DNA from: DASPJL01 sp035628645
GTDB lineage: Bacteria; Bacteroidota; Bacteroidia; Cytophagales; Cyclobacteriaceae
Direction: 5' to 3'
Assembly (NCBI GenBank): GCA_035628645.1
Contig: DASPJL010000195.1
Coordinates: 74,161 to 138,160 of the forward strand
Length of the DNA: 64,000 bases
The notes beneath the pieces are model-generated. The model had not been told where the DNA came from and searched no databases. It saw nothing but the letters and a program-made list of their open reading frames with translations. Positions 51,194 to 59,622 of the stretch are shown one piece after another (positions within the stretch are counted from its first letter, which is position 1; every line of letters starts with the position of its first letter). Made by a program: the position numbers and the translations under genes.

Positions 51194-52516
51194 ATGAAAA
51201 AGTTTATAACTACTATAAGAAACATTTTCTCAATTGAGGATCTTAGAACCCGTATTATCAATACCATTGGGTTCATCCTAATTTTCAGATTGGGTTCTTT
51301 TGTAGTTTTACCTGGTGTGGATCCCTCTAAATTAAGAGAAGGTGACATATCTGGAGTTTTAGGCTTACTCGATGCTTTTACCGGAGGTGCATTTAATAAT
51401 GCATCTGTTTTTGCATTAGGTATAATGCCATATATTACTGCCTCCATTGTTCTTCAACTTTTGACAGTTGCTGTTCCTTATTTTCAGAAGATGCAAAAGG
51501 AGGGTGAATCTGGGAGGAAGAAAATTAGTCAGATCACACGTGTTTTGACTATTGGGGTTTGTATCGCACAGTCTTTTGCCTTTATTGCTGGTATGATTCC
51601 GGCTGAATCTATTGTTATAAATACCAGTTTATTCACTGGTTACGCTTTGGTTATTCTTACCGCTGGTACTATATTTTGTATGTGGATCGGTGAAAGAATG
51701 ACGGAAAAAGGGATTGGAAATGGAATATCGATGCTTATTATGATCGGTATTATCTCAAGATTTCCTACTGCTTTATTGTCAGAGGCAATGGCTAGACAAA
51801 TGGGAGGTGCATTGATATTCTTGGCAGAAATTATTGCGTTGTTTGTTGTAGTAATGGCAGTGATCATGCTTACTCAAGCAACAAGAAGGATACCTGTTCA
51901 GTATGCTAAACAAGTCGTTGGTAATAAAGTATATGGCGGCCAAAGGCAATATATTCCATTAAAAGTTAATGCTGCTGGTGTTATGCCGATAATCTTTGCT
52001 CAATCTTTAATGTTTTTGCCTTCAATGATTGCTCAAGTATTTTCTGAAGATAGTGATATTGCTACTTATATAGCAACAACCTTTGGTAATTATACTTCCT
52101 GGGAATATAATTTTGTATTTGGGGTAATGATTATTGTATTTACATTCTTTTATACTGCAATAACAGTAAGTCCAAATCAAATAGCAGATGATTTAAAGAG
52201 GAATGGAGGATTTATTCCTGGAATTAAGCCAGGTGCACAAACCTCGGATTTTATAGATTTAGTTCTTACCAGAATTACGCTTCCAGGATCTATTTTTCTT
52301 GCCATTGTGGCTATTTTACCTGCTATTGCTAGTTCAATGGGTATGATGACGGAGTTTTCTTATTTTTATGGGGGAACTTCCTTATTGATTATTGTAGGGG
52401 TTGTCTTGGATACATTGCAGCAAATTGAGGGATATTTGTTGATGAGGCATTATGAGGGAATGATGAAGTCTGGAAAGATTAAGGGAAGATCTCAGAATGT
52501 GGCTGTTGCCTCCTAA
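51194..52516 (+). CDS. secY: Protein translocase subunit SecY
   Basis: SecY is the protein-conducting channel. The 440-residue protein shows about ten membrane helices, with the signatures FRLGSFVVLPGVD, ALGIMPYITASIVLQLL in the lateral gate region, GIGNGISMLIMIGII, and the cytoplasmic loop NQIADDLKRNGGFIPGIKPG. It pairs with secE at 26852. It starts one base after the rplO stop. Confidence 0.98.
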   Translation: MKKFITTIRNIFSIEDLRTRIINTIGFILIFRLGSFVVLPGVDPSKLREGDISGVLGLLDAFTGGAFNNASVFALGIMPYITASIVLQLLTVAVPYFQKMQKEGESGRKKISQITRVLTIGVCIAQSFAFIAGMIPAESIVINTSLFTGYALVILTAGTIFCMWIGERMTEKGIGNGISMLIMIGIISRFPTALLSEAMARQMGGALIFLAEIIALFVVVMAVIMLTQATRRIPVQYAKQVVGNKVYGGQRQYIPLKVNAAGVMPIIFAQSLMFLPSMIAQVFSEDSDIATYIATTFGNYTSWEYNFVFGVMIIVFTFFYTAITVSPNQIADDLKRNGGFIPGIKPGAQTSDFIDLVLTRITLPGSIFLAIVAILPAIASSMGMMTEFSYFYGGTSLLIIVGVVLDTLQQIEGYLLMRHYEGMMKSGKIKGRSQNVAVAS

Positions 52517-52521
52517 TTTCA

Positions 52522-53295
52522 ATGATTCAATATAAAACAAAAGAAGAAGTTGCAATAATTAAGGAGAGTGCGGATATTTTAGGTAAAGCGCATGCGGAAG
52601 TTGCAAAGCTTATTAAACCAGGGATTAAAACTATTCAGTTAGATAAAATAGCTGAAGAATATATAAAAGATAACGGAGGCATACCCTCATTTAAAAATTT
52701 TAATGGTTTCCCTTCGTCTTTATGTATTTCCGTTAATGAGGCGGTAGTACACGGGTTTCCGGGAGAGTATGAGTTAAAGGAAGGCGATATTATTTCGGTG
52801 GATTGTGGCGTATTTTATAAAGGTTTTCATAGTGATTCTGCCTATACCTATCCGATAGGTAACGTAAGTGAGGACACGTTGCAACTATTAAGAGTTACAA
52901 AGGAATCTTTAAATAAGGGAATAGAAGCTGCAAAGTTTGGGGCAAGGATTGGTGACATAGGATTTGAAGTACAATCATATGTTGAAAAACTGGGGTTCAG
53001 CGTGGTGAGAGAATTAGTAGGGCACGGCGTCGGACGAAAGTTGCATGAAAGACCGGAGGTGCCGAATTTTGGAAAGAGAGGACAGGGTATAAAGTTGCAA
53101 GAGGGGTTGGTAATAGCCATTGAGCCTATGATTAATTTGGGTAAAAAGGCCGTGGTTCAGGAAAGAGATGGGTGGACCATTCGGACAGCGGATAGAAAGC
53201 CCTCAGCTCACTTTGAACATACAGTTGCAGTTTTTAAAGACAAAACAGAAGTGTTAACAACCTTTAAATATATAGAAGAGGTTTTTAAATTTTAA
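52522..53295 (+). CDS. map: Methionine aminopeptidase, type I
   Basis: Map removes the starting Met from nascent proteins. The 257-residue enzyme carries the five metal ligands: Asp in SVDCGVFYKGFHSD (two), His in GHGVGRKLHERPEVPNFG, Glu in AIEPMINLG and Glu in SAHFEHTVAVF. It has no N-terminal zinc extension. The adk gene often found between secY and map is missing here. Confidence 0.97.
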   Translation: MIQYKTKEEVAIIKESADILGKAHAEVAKLIKPGIKTIQLDKIAEEYIKDNGGIPSFKNFNGFPSSLCISVNEAVVHGFPGEYELKEGDIISVDCGVFYKGFHSDSAYTYPIGNVSEDTLQLLRVTKESLNKGIEAAKFGARIGDIGFEVQSYVEKLGFSVVRELVGHGVGRKLHERPEVPNFGKRGQGIKLQEGLVIAIEPMINLGKKAVVQERDGWTIRTADRKPSAHFEHTVAVFKDKTEVLTTFKYIEEVFKF

Positions 53296-53296
53296 T

Positions 53297-53515
53297 ATGG
53301 CGAAACAATCATCTATTGAACAAGATGGAACTATTATCGAAGCACTTTCTAATGCAATGTTTCGAGTTGAACTGGAAAACGGACATCAGGTAATTGCCCA
53401 TATTTCCGGAAAGATGAGGATGAATTATATTAAAATTTTACCAGGGGACAAAATTAAATTGGAAATGTCTCCTTATGATTTAACTAAGGGAAGAATCGTA
53501 TATAGATATAAATAA
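53297..53515 (+). CDS. infA: Translation initiation factor IF-1
   Basis: The 72-residue OB-fold protein blocks the A site during initiation. It reads AKQSSIEQDGTIIEALSNAMFRVELENGHQVIAHISGKMRMNYIKILPGDKIKLEMSPYDLTKGRIVYRYK, the standard full-length form. It begins one base after map and is followed by rpmJ. Confidence 0.98.
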   Translation: MAKQSSIEQDGTIIEALSNAMFRVELENGHQVIAHISGKMRMNYIKILPGDKIKLEMSPYDLTKGRIVYRYK

Positions 53516-53516
53516 A

Positions 53517-53633
53517 ATGAAAGTTAAGACATCTATTAAAAAGAGGAGCGCTGATTGTAAGATTATCCGAAGGAAGGGTAAGCTTTATGTTATTAATAAA
53601 AAGAATCCAAGGTATAAACAAAGACAAGGTTAA
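53517..53633 (+). CDS. rpmJ: 50S ribosomal protein L36 (zinc-free form)
   Basis: The 38-residue frame MKVKTSIKKRSADCKIIRRK and its end NPRYKQRQG match L36. Of the usual three Cys and one His zinc ligands only Cys14 is kept (the others are Ser, Asn and Tyr), so this is the form that does not bind zinc. It starts one base after the infA stop and ends five bases before rpsM. Confidence 0.96.
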   Translation: MKVKTSIKKRSADCKIIRRKGKLYVINKKNPRYKQRQG

Positions 53634-53638
53634 AATTT

Positions 53639-54016
53639 ATGGCAAGAATTGCAGGTGTAGACATACCCGACAATAAAAGAGGAGAAATAGGACTTACCTA
53701 TATTTTCGGTATTGGGAAAAAGTCTGCTCAACAAATTTTAAGTAAAGCAGGAGTAAATCTTGATAAAAAGGTAAGCGAGTGGAATGATGATGAATCACAA
53801 GCTATTCGTGGTATCATTAGCAGCGAATTCAAAGTTGAGGGTGTTCTTAAATCTGAAGTTCAGATGAGCATTAAGCGATTGATGGACATCGGTAGCTATA
53901 GAGGTCTTAGACATAGAAAAGGTCTTCCAGTACGTGGTCAGAAAACAAAAAATAATGCACGTACCAGAAAAGGAAAGCGTAAGACTGTCGCAAACAAGAA
54001 AAAGGCAACTAAATAA
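53639..54016 (+). CDS. rpsM: 30S ribosomal protein S13
   Basis: S13 lies in the 30S head and contacts tRNA and the large subunit. The 125-residue sequence has ARIAGVDIPDNKRGEIGLTYIFGIGKKSAQQIL and SYRGLRHRKGLPVRGQKTKNNARTRKGKRKTV. A GAGA-loop hairpin lies between it and rpsK. Confidence 0.98.
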   Translation: MARIAGVDIPDNKRGEIGLTYIFGIGKKSAQQILSKAGVNLDKKVSEWNDDESQAIRGIISSEFKVEGVLKSEVQMSIKRLMDIGSYRGLRHRKGLPVRGQKTKNNARTRKGKRKTVANKKKATK

Positions 54017-54028
54017 TAATTGTTAAAA

Positions 54029-54046
54029 ATAGATCGAGAGATCTAT
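54029..54046 (+). promoter_or_regulatory. GAGA-loop hairpin before rpsK
   Basis: ATAGATC and GATCTAT form a perfect 7-bp stem closed by a GAGA tetraloop in the 43-base gap between rpsM and rpsK. There is no T run. It may be a ribosomal-protein binding site or an mRNA-stability element. Confidence 0.5.
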
Positions 54047-54059
54047 CATCTAATTTAAA

Positions 54060-54452
54060 ATGGCGCAAAAAAGAAAAGATAAGGCTAAGAAGAGGGTTGT
54101 AATTGCCGAACCTGTAGGTCAAGTACATATACAAGCTACCTTCAATAATATTATTATTTCTATGACCAACATGTCAGGTCAGGTATTATCTTGGGCTTCT
54201 GCTGGAAAGATGGGTTTTAAGGGTTCTAAAAAGAACACTCCGTATGCAGCTCAAATGGCAGCTCAAAACTGTGCACAAGCCGCATATGAAATGGGACTTA
54301 GAAAAGTTGAACTTTTTGTTAAGGGACCTGGTTCCGGGAGAGAGTCTGCTATAAGAACTATTCAGAATGCAGGAATTGAAGTTACAGTAATTAAAGATGT
54401 GACTCCTATACCTCACAATGGATGCAGGCCTCCAAAAAGAAGAAGAGTTTAA
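54060..54452 (+). CDS. rpsK: 30S ribosomal protein S11
   Basis: S11 forms the platform near the mRNA exit. The 130-residue protein has GQVHIQATFNNIIISMTNMSGQVLSWASAGKMGFKGSKKNTPYAAQMAA and ends in VTPIPHNGCRPPKRRRV. It starts 43 bases after rpsM, in the usual alpha-operon order. Confidence 0.98.
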   Translation: MAQKRKDKAKKRVVIAEPVGQVHIQATFNNIIISMTNMSGQVLSWASAGKMGFKGSKKNTPYAAQMAAQNCAQAAYEMGLRKVELFVKGPGSGRESAIRTIQNAGIEVTVIKDVTPIPHNGCRPPKRRRV

Positions 54453-54470
54453 TTATAAGTGTAAATTAAA

Positions 54471-54500
54471 GGTTAATCTGAATTAGGAATAATTCAAACC
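54471..54500 (+). promoter_or_regulatory. Two-tier stem-loop in the rpsD leader
   Basis: GAATTA (54480-54485) pairs with TAATTC (54490-54495) around GGAA, and the outer GGTT (54471-54474) can pair with AACC (54497-54500). It lies 23 bases before the rpsD start. S4 represses the alpha operon in E. coli, so S4 is a reasonable candidate ligand, but this is only inference. Confidence 0.45.
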
Positions 54501-54523
54501 CCAATAAAAAATATCATATTTAA

Positions 54524-55129
54524 ATGGCAAGATATACAGGTCCAAAATCTAAGATTGCTCGAAAGTTTGGAGAAGCTATTTTAGGAGCGAGTAAAGCTTT
54601 GCAAAAGAAAAGCTACCCTCCAGGACAGCATGGAAGAGGAAGAAAGAAGAAACAATCTGAGTATTCTATACAGTTAACTGAAAAGCAAAAGGCTAAATAT
54701 ACTTACGGTGTATTAGAAAGACAATTTGCTAAAACCTTTGAAATGGCTTCTAGAAAAGGCGGAATTACAGGGGAAAATCTGTTGAGATTACTAGAAGCTC
54801 GATTAGATAATACTGTTTTCAGATTAGGTATCGCTCCAACAAGACGGGCTGCACGCCAATTGGTTCTGCATAAACACATCGTGGTAAACGATCAAATCGT
54901 AAATATTGCTTCTTTTGAACTTAAACCAGGCGATCTAATTGCAGTGAGGGAAAAGTCTAAGTCATTGGAGGTAATAACAAATAGTTTAGCTGCTAGAGGA
55001 AGTAAGAGATTTCAGTGGTTGGAATGGAATGGTAATGATTTAGTTGGAAAATTTGTGACTTATCCGGAAAGAGATCAGATTCCAGAGAATATCCAAGAGC
55101 AGCTAATCGTAGAACTTTATTCAAAATAA
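54524..55129 (+). CDS. rpsD: 30S ribosomal protein S4
   Basis: S4 is a primary 16S-binding protein and a regulator in several bacteria. The 201-residue sequence lacks the N-terminal zinc cysteines and contains SYPPGQHGRGRKKKQSEYSIQLTEKQKAKYTYGVLERQF and the S4 domain RLDNTVFRLGIAPTRRAARQLVLHKHIVVNDQIVNI. It is followed by rpoA. Confidence 0.98.
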   Translation: MARYTGPKSKIARKFGEAILGASKALQKKSYPPGQHGRGRKKKQSEYSIQLTEKQKAKYTYGVLERQFAKTFEMASRKGGITGENLLRLLEARLDNTVFRLGIAPTRRAARQLVLHKHIVVNDQIVNIASFELKPGDLIAVREKSKSLEVITNSLAARGSKRFQWLEWNGNDLVGKFVTYPERDQIPENIQEQLIVELYSK

Positions 55130-55149
55130 TTAATCATAATTATCTATAT

Positions 55150-56139
55150 ATGTCAATATTAGCATTTCAAATGCCGGAAAAAGTCGTTATGGAAAAAGCT
55201 GACGACTTTCATGGCTTGTTTGAGTTCAAACCCCTTGAAAAAGGTTACGGTGTAACAATTGGTAATGCTTTAAGAAGAATTTTATTGTCTTCTCTGGAGG
55301 GTTATGCTATAACTGGAATAAAGATACCTGGCGTTTTGCATGAGTTTTCTACAATAGAAGGTGTAGTGGAAGACGTATGTGAAATTATTTTAAATCTTAA
55401 AATGGTGAGATTTAAAAAGGTATCTGATGTAGTTGATAATAAAATTACAGTTTCAATTAAAAATCAAGATGTGTTTAAAGCTGGTGATATTGCTAAACAC
55501 ACTCAGTCTTTCGAGATATTAAATCCTGATTTTGTTATATGCAGTCTTGATTCTTCAATCAATTTCGACATTGAATTGATGGTTGAGAAAGGTAGAGGAT
55601 ACGTTCCTGCTGAAGAAAACAGACCAACTGAGCAAGTATTTGGATATATTCCAATTGATGCTATTTTCACTCCTATTAAAAATGTGAAATTTAGTGTTGA
55701 AAATACGCGGGTTGAACAAAAAACTGACTACGAAAAACTTATTTTGGACATTGAATCTGATGGTTCAATACATCCGGAAGAGGCCCTTAAAGGTGCTGCT
55801 TATATATTAATTCAACACTTCATGTTGTTCTCTGATCAGACCATGACGTTTGATGCAGTGAAACAAGAAGAGGAAGAGACTGTAGATGAAGAAATTCTTC
55901 ACATGAGAAAGCTTTTAAAGACTTCTCTTGCAGATATGGATCTTTCAGTTCGTGCTTACAACTGTTTGAAAGCGGCGGATATTAAGTCTCTGGGTGATTT
56001 AGTAAGTTTGGAAATTTCTGATATGATGAAATTCAGGAATTTTGGTAAAAAATCACTTGCTGAATTAGAGCAACTTGTTCAGGATAAAGGATTAACCTTT
56101 GGAATGGACTTGTCTAAGTATAAACTTGATGAAGACTAA
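55150..56139 (+). CDS. rpoA: RNA polymerase alpha subunit
   Basis: The 329-residue protein has the dimerising N-terminal domain (FEFKPLEKGYGVTIGNALRRILLSSLEGYAIT), an acidic linker, and the C-terminal domain with DLSVRAYNCLKAADIKSLGDLVSL and MMKFRNFGKKSLAELEQLVQDKGLTFGM, which contacts DNA and activators. It lies between rpsD and rplQ, the standard alpha-operon position. Confidence 0.99.
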   Translation: MSILAFQMPEKVVMEKADDFHGLFEFKPLEKGYGVTIGNALRRILLSSLEGYAITGIKIPGVLHEFSTIEGVVEDVCEIILNLKMVRFKKVSDVVDNKITVSIKNQDVFKAGDIAKHTQSFEILNPDFVICSLDSSINFDIELMVEKGRGYVPAEENRPTEQVFGYIPIDAIFTPIKNVKFSVENTRVEQKTDYEKLILDIESDGSIHPEEALKGAAYILIQHFMLFSDQTMTFDAVKQEEEETVDEEILHMRKLLKTSLADMDLSVRAYNCLKAADIKSLGDLVSLEISDMMKFRNFGKKSLAELEQLVQDKGLTFGMDLSKYKLDED

Positions 56140-56144
56140 TTAAA

Positions 56145-56720
56145 ATGAGACACGGAAAGAAATTTAATCATTTAGGCAGAACTGCTTCTCATAGAAAGGC
56201 CATGCTTTCTAATATGGCTTCTTCTTTAATATTGCACAAACGTATTTCTACCACCGTAGCTAAAGCTAAGGAATTGAGAAAGTATGTTGAGCCGCTGTTA
56301 ACGAAATCCAAAAGCGATACTACCCATTCCAGAAGAACTGTATTTGCCTACTTAAAAAATAAGGAATCAGTGAAAGTTCTTTTTAGCGAAGTAGCTGAAA
56401 AAATTGCTGCAAGGCCGGGAGGATATACTAGAATTATAAAATTAGGCACCAGACCTGGTGATAATGCTGATGTTTGTCTAATTGAATTAGTTGATTTTAA
56501 CGAAACAATGTTAAACGCTGCTGCTCCTGCCAAAGCTAAAACAAGAAGAAGCAGAAGAGGGGGAAAGGCAACAGAAGGAAAGCAAGCTAAAGGAACTGAA
56601 GAATCTGAGGTTGCCGTACAAGGTGCCGAAGAAGAAAAAGCGCCAAAAGCTAAAAAGAAGGCTGCAAAACCAGCTGAAGAAACAAGTGAAAACGAATCTC
56701 CTTCAGAAAAACCAGAGTAA
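56145..56720 (+). CDS. rplQ: 50S ribosomal protein L17 with long charged tail
   Basis: The first about 120 residues are a normal L17 (MRHGKKFNHLGRTASHRKAMLSNMASSLILHKRISTTVAKAKELRKYVEPLLTKSK). The remaining about 70 residues are Lys/Glu/Ala-rich low-complexity sequence (for example RRSRRGGKATEGK and EEEKAPKAKKKAAKPAEE), a C-terminal extension seen in other Bacteroidota but absent from E. coli. It closes the ribosomal cluster before a terminator. Confidence 0.96.
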   Translation: MRHGKKFNHLGRTASHRKAMLSNMASSLILHKRISTTVAKAKELRKYVEPLLTKSKSDTTHSRRTVFAYLKNKESVKVLFSEVAEKIAARPGGYTRIIKLGTRPGDNADVCLIELVDFNETMLNAAAPAKAKTRRSRRGGKATEGKQAKGTEESEVAVQGAEEEKAPKAKKKAAKPAEETSENESPSEKPE

Positions 56721-56744
56721 AATTGATCTTAAAAATATCATATC

Positions 56745-56778
56745 AAAGGGATTAGACAATTGTCTGATCCCTTTTTTT
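56745..56778 (+). terminator. Terminator after rplQ
   Basis: AAAGGGAT and ATCCCTTT pair with the inner palindrome AGACAATTGTCT inside, followed by seven T in all. It ends the S10-spc-alpha run. Confidence 0.88.
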
Positions 56779-56849
56779 ATGAATAAGGGAACCAGGATCA
56801 TAATAAATTGCTTTAATAATAAATTAATACTAAACCTTAAATAGAACCA

Positions 56850-57950
56850 ATGAAGTTTACTCAACAAAAAGAAGCTTATTTAATTCTTGAAGACGGAACT
56901 GTATATAAAGGTTGTGCCATTGGAAAGGTAGGGACAAGTGGTGGAGAAATCTGTTTTAATACAGGAATGACAGGTTACCAGGAAATATATACCGATCCGT
57001 CTTATTATGGACAAATACTTATAAATACCAATTCACACATTGGAAATTATGGAGTTTTGCAGGAGGAAATGGAGTCTGCTAATGTAAAGATCAACGGGTT
57101 GGTAGTGAGTACGTTTTCTAATGTTTATTCCAGAAATACGGCAGATAATGGCTTGCAGGAATACCTTGAAAGGAATAATATAGTTGGAATTTGTAATATT
57201 GATACCAGGGAACTTGTAAAGCATATCCGTAACAAAGGTGCAATGAATGCTGTTATCTCTTCAGAGATTTTAGATGTTGAAGTGCTGAAAAAGAAATTAC
57301 AGGATATTCCATCAATGGACGGCTTGGAATTATCCTCCCAGATCAGCACTAAGGAAGCTTTCTGTTTAGGAAATCCTGATTCAGAGATCAAAGTTTCTGT
57401 TCTGGATTTAGGAATTAAAAATAGTATCCTTAAAAATCTGGCGAATAGAAATTGTTACTTGAAAGTTTTCCCGGCAAAGACTTCATATGAAGAAATGAAG
57501 GAATGGGGCGCCGACGGATACTTTATCTCTAATGGGCCTGGCGATCCTGCATCAATGCCTTATGCAGTTGACACTGTTAAAAAGATCCTGAATGAAGAGA
57601 AACCTTTATTTGGTATTTGTCTTGGACATCAAATCCTTGCTCTGGCAAATGGGGTATCAACTTATAAGATGCACCATGGACATAGAGGATTGAATCACCC
57701 GGTTAAAAATCTGATTACAGGAAGATCTGAAGTGACTTCACAAAATCATGGTTTTGGTGTAAGTAAAGAGGATTTGGTAAAAGCGGATAATATAGAAGTG
57801 ACTCATGTGAATTTGAACGACGACACTATAGAAGGAATCAGGGTAAAAGGTAAAAAAGCATTTTCAGTTCAATATCATCCTGAGAGCTCTCCTGGACCAC
57901 ATGATTCCAGATATCTTTTTGATGATTTCCTCAAAATGATTAAGGAATAG
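56850..57950 (+). CDS. carA: Carbamoyl-phosphate synthase small subunit
   Basis: CarA hydrolyses glutamine and passes ammonia to CarB for arginine and pyrimidine synthesis. The 366-residue protein has the N-terminal CPSase domain (GEICFNTGMTGYQEIYTDPSYYGQILINTNSHIGNYG) and a class I amidotransferase domain with SNGPGDP, the nucleophile Cys257 in GICLGHQ, TSQNHGF, and the His/Glu pair in VQYHPESSPGPHDS. carB is not in the window. The gene has its own terminator. Confidence 0.98.
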   Translation: MKFTQQKEAYLILEDGTVYKGCAIGKVGTSGGEICFNTGMTGYQEIYTDPSYYGQILINTNSHIGNYGVLQEEMESANVKINGLVVSTFSNVYSRNTADNGLQEYLERNNIVGICNIDTRELVKHIRNKGAMNAVISSEILDVEVLKKKLQDIPSMDGLELSSQISTKEAFCLGNPDSEIKVSVLDLGIKNSILKNLANRNCYLKVFPAKTSYEEMKEWGADGYFISNGPGDPASMPYAVDTVKKILNEEKPLFGICLGHQILALANGVSTYKMHHGHRGLNHPVKNLITGRSEVTSQNHGFGVSKEDLVKADNIEVTHVNLNDDTIEGIRVKGKKAFSVQYHPESSPGPHDSRYLFDDFLKMIKE

Positions 57951-57984
57951 GTAGTTATCTAAATTTTGTCTGCAAAAAATAAAT

Positions 57985-58017
57985 GAAGGAGATACATGCG
58001 TGTTCTCCTTTTTTTGT
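57985..58017 (+). terminator. Terminator after carA
   Basis: AAGGAGA and TCTCCTT pair, continued inside by ACA/TGT around a TGCG loop, followed by seven T. It lies about 35 bases after the carA stop. Confidence 0.85.
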
Positions 58018-58072
58018 GTCCTGGCAATAGACAATTTTTGAGAAAAAATGAGGTGATGTTTAAATAAGAAGT

Positions 58073-58080
58073 TATATTTG
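58073..58080 (+). promoter_or_regulatory. -7 element upstream of eno (TATATTTG)
   Basis: TATATTTG matches TANNTTTG and is followed by CCGAC. No TTG lies at the right -33 distance. If used, the eno transcript would begin near 58087 and carry about 195 leader bases that include the structured element. Confidence 0.5.
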
Positions 58081-58086
58081 CCGACT

Positions 58087-58245
58087 TATTTAAAAGGTAG
58101 TCATGAGAGTGATGAAATAAGAAGGCTTAAAGCATGTAGGAATGAGGCGAAATGAATCGAAAGGATAGCCCCACCCAAAGGGCGCCATGAAGAGCAGAAT
58201 GTCTGTAACGAAAGTGTATAAGGAAAGAGAGTCGAACCGAAAAAT
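58087..58245 (+). ncRNA. Candidate structured RNA in the eno leader, possibly group II intron domain I-like
   Basis: The stretch is purine-rich and unlike the AT-rich spacers around it. It can form several local hairpins: TCAT/ATGA (58101-58115), GGC/GCC enclosing ATC-GAAAG-GAT (58147-58170), GCCC/GGGC (58168-58182), and CAGA-ATG-TCTG (58195-58205). The short motifs GAATCGAAAG, GTAACGAAAGT and GTCGAACC are of the kind I associate with group II intron domain I text, but no domain V or reverse transcriptase gene is present. It could equally be an unnamed regulatory leader of eno. It has no coding frame of useful length. The rest of the 330-base carA-eno gap is a terminator, a -7 element and about 35 bases of AT-rich sequence before the eno ATG. 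Confidence 0.5.
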
Positions 58246-58281
58246 TTAATCTAATCATAAATAATTTAACAATCAACAATT

Positions 58282-59553
58282 ATGAGCTTAATTGAAAGCG
58301 TACATGCAAGACAGATATTTGATTCAAGAGGAAACCCAACTGTTGAAGTAGATGTAATTACTGAAGACGGATATTTTGGTAGAGCTGCAGTGCCCTCCGG
58401 TGCGTCAACAGGTACTCATGAAGCAGTAGAGCTTAGAGATGGCGACAAGAAGAAATACATGGGTAAAGGCGTATTGAAAGCAGTAGAAAATGTAAATGAT
58501 TTGATTTCGCCCGAATTAATTGGTTTTGACGTTTTTGAACAAAACCTTATTGACAAGGTAATGCTTGAACTTGATGGTACTCCGAACAAAGGAAAACTTG
58601 GAGCAAATGCTATTTTGGGTGTTTCCCTAGCTGTAGCTAAGGCTGCTGCGGAAGCTTCTAACCAATCGTTGTTCAGGTATATTGGAGGAGTAAACGCCAA
58701 TACTTTGCCTGTGCCAATGATGAATATTTTAAACGGAGGAAGCCATGCAGATAATTCTATCGATTTTCAGGAATTTATGATTATGCCTGTTAATGCTCCG
58801 ACATTTTCTGAAGCATTAAGAATGGGTACTGAAGTTTTTCATCATTTGAAAACTGTGTTAAAGAAAAAAGGTCTTTCTACAAACGTAGGAGATGAAGGTG
58901 GTTTTGCCCCTAATATTACTTCAAATGTAGAAGCCATCGAAGTAGTACTTCAAGCTATCGAGGCTGCAGGTTACAGACCGGGTGAAGATATTTTTATTGC
59001 TATGGATGCTGCTGCCTCTGAGTTTTATGAGAACGGTGTATACCATTTCAAGAAATCTTCCGGCGAGAAATTAACATCTTCTCAAATGGCAAATTACTGG
59101 AACGACTGGACAAACAAATATCCTATTCTTTCTATTGAAGATGGAATGGCTGAAGATGACTGGAATGGATGGAAAGAGTTAACAAACCTTGCAGGAAAGA
59201 AAATCCAGTTGGTAGGAGATGACCTTTTTGTAACCAACGTAACAAGATTAAAAGAAGGTATTGATAAAGGAATTGCAAACTCTATTCTTGTGAAGGTGAA
59301 TCAAATTGGTTCATTAACAGAAACAATTAACGCGGTTAACCTGGCTCAGAGAAATAACTATAAGAGCGTAATGTCTCACAGATCTGGTGAAACTGAAGAT
59401 AATACAATCGCTGATCTTGCTGTTGCTTTAAATTGTGGACAGATCAAAACCGGATCAGCTTCAAGGTCCGATAGAATGGCCAAATACAATCAGTTGATAA
59501 GAATTGAAGAAGAACTTGGAGAGACAGCTTACTTTCCGGGAAAAAATTTCTAA
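58282..59553 (+). CDS. eno: Enolase
   Basis: Enolase converts 2-phosphoglycerate to phosphoenolpyruvate in glycolysis. The 423-residue protein has ARQIFDSRGNPTVEVDV, GASTGTHEAVELRDGD, the metal ligands in AMDAAASEF, SIEDGMAEDDW and LVGDDLFVTN, and SHRSGETEDNTIADLAVALNCGQIKTGS with the catalytic lysine nearby (ILVKVNQIG). It is preceded by the unusual leader and followed by a terminator, so it seems monocistronic. Confidence 0.98.
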   Translation: MSLIESVHARQIFDSRGNPTVEVDVITEDGYFGRAAVPSGASTGTHEAVELRDGDKKKYMGKGVLKAVENVNDLISPELIGFDVFEQNLIDKVMLELDGTPNKGKLGANAILGVSLAVAKAAAEASNQSLFRYIGGVNANTLPVPMMNILNGGSHADNSIDFQEFMIMPVNAPTFSEALRMGTEVFHHLKTVLKKKGLSTNVGDEGGFAPNITSNVEAIEVVLQAIEAAGYRPGEDIFIAMDAAASEFYENGVYHFKKSSGEKLTSSQMANYWNDWTNKYPILSIEDGMAEDDWNGWKELTNLAGKKIQLVGDDLFVTNVTRLKEGIDKGIANSILVKVNQIGSLTETINAVNLAQRNNYKSVMSHRSGETEDNTIADLAVALNCGQIKTGSASRSDRMAKYNQLIRIEEELGETAYFPGKNF

Positions 59554-59559
59554 ATAAAG

Positions 59560-59584
59560 AGGCCCCGGTAAGGGGCTTTTTTAT
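59560..59584 (+). terminator. Terminator after eno
   Basis: GCCCC (59562-59566) and GGGGC (59572-59576) form a stem with loop GGTAA, followed by a run of T. It lies eight bases after the eno stop. Confidence 0.87.
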
Positions 59585-59622
59585 TTGTTTTCTTTATTTT
59601 TATAGAAATCGTTCATCGTTAT

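Noticed and set aside
56611..56844. 77-codon frame at the end of rplQ in another reading frame
   Set aside because: It is a shadow of the Lys-rich rplQ tail and crosses the rplQ terminator.
58087..58245. RNase P RNA, tmRNA or 6S RNA in the eno leader
   Set aside because: The length is too short and the conserved core motifs of these RNAs were not found.
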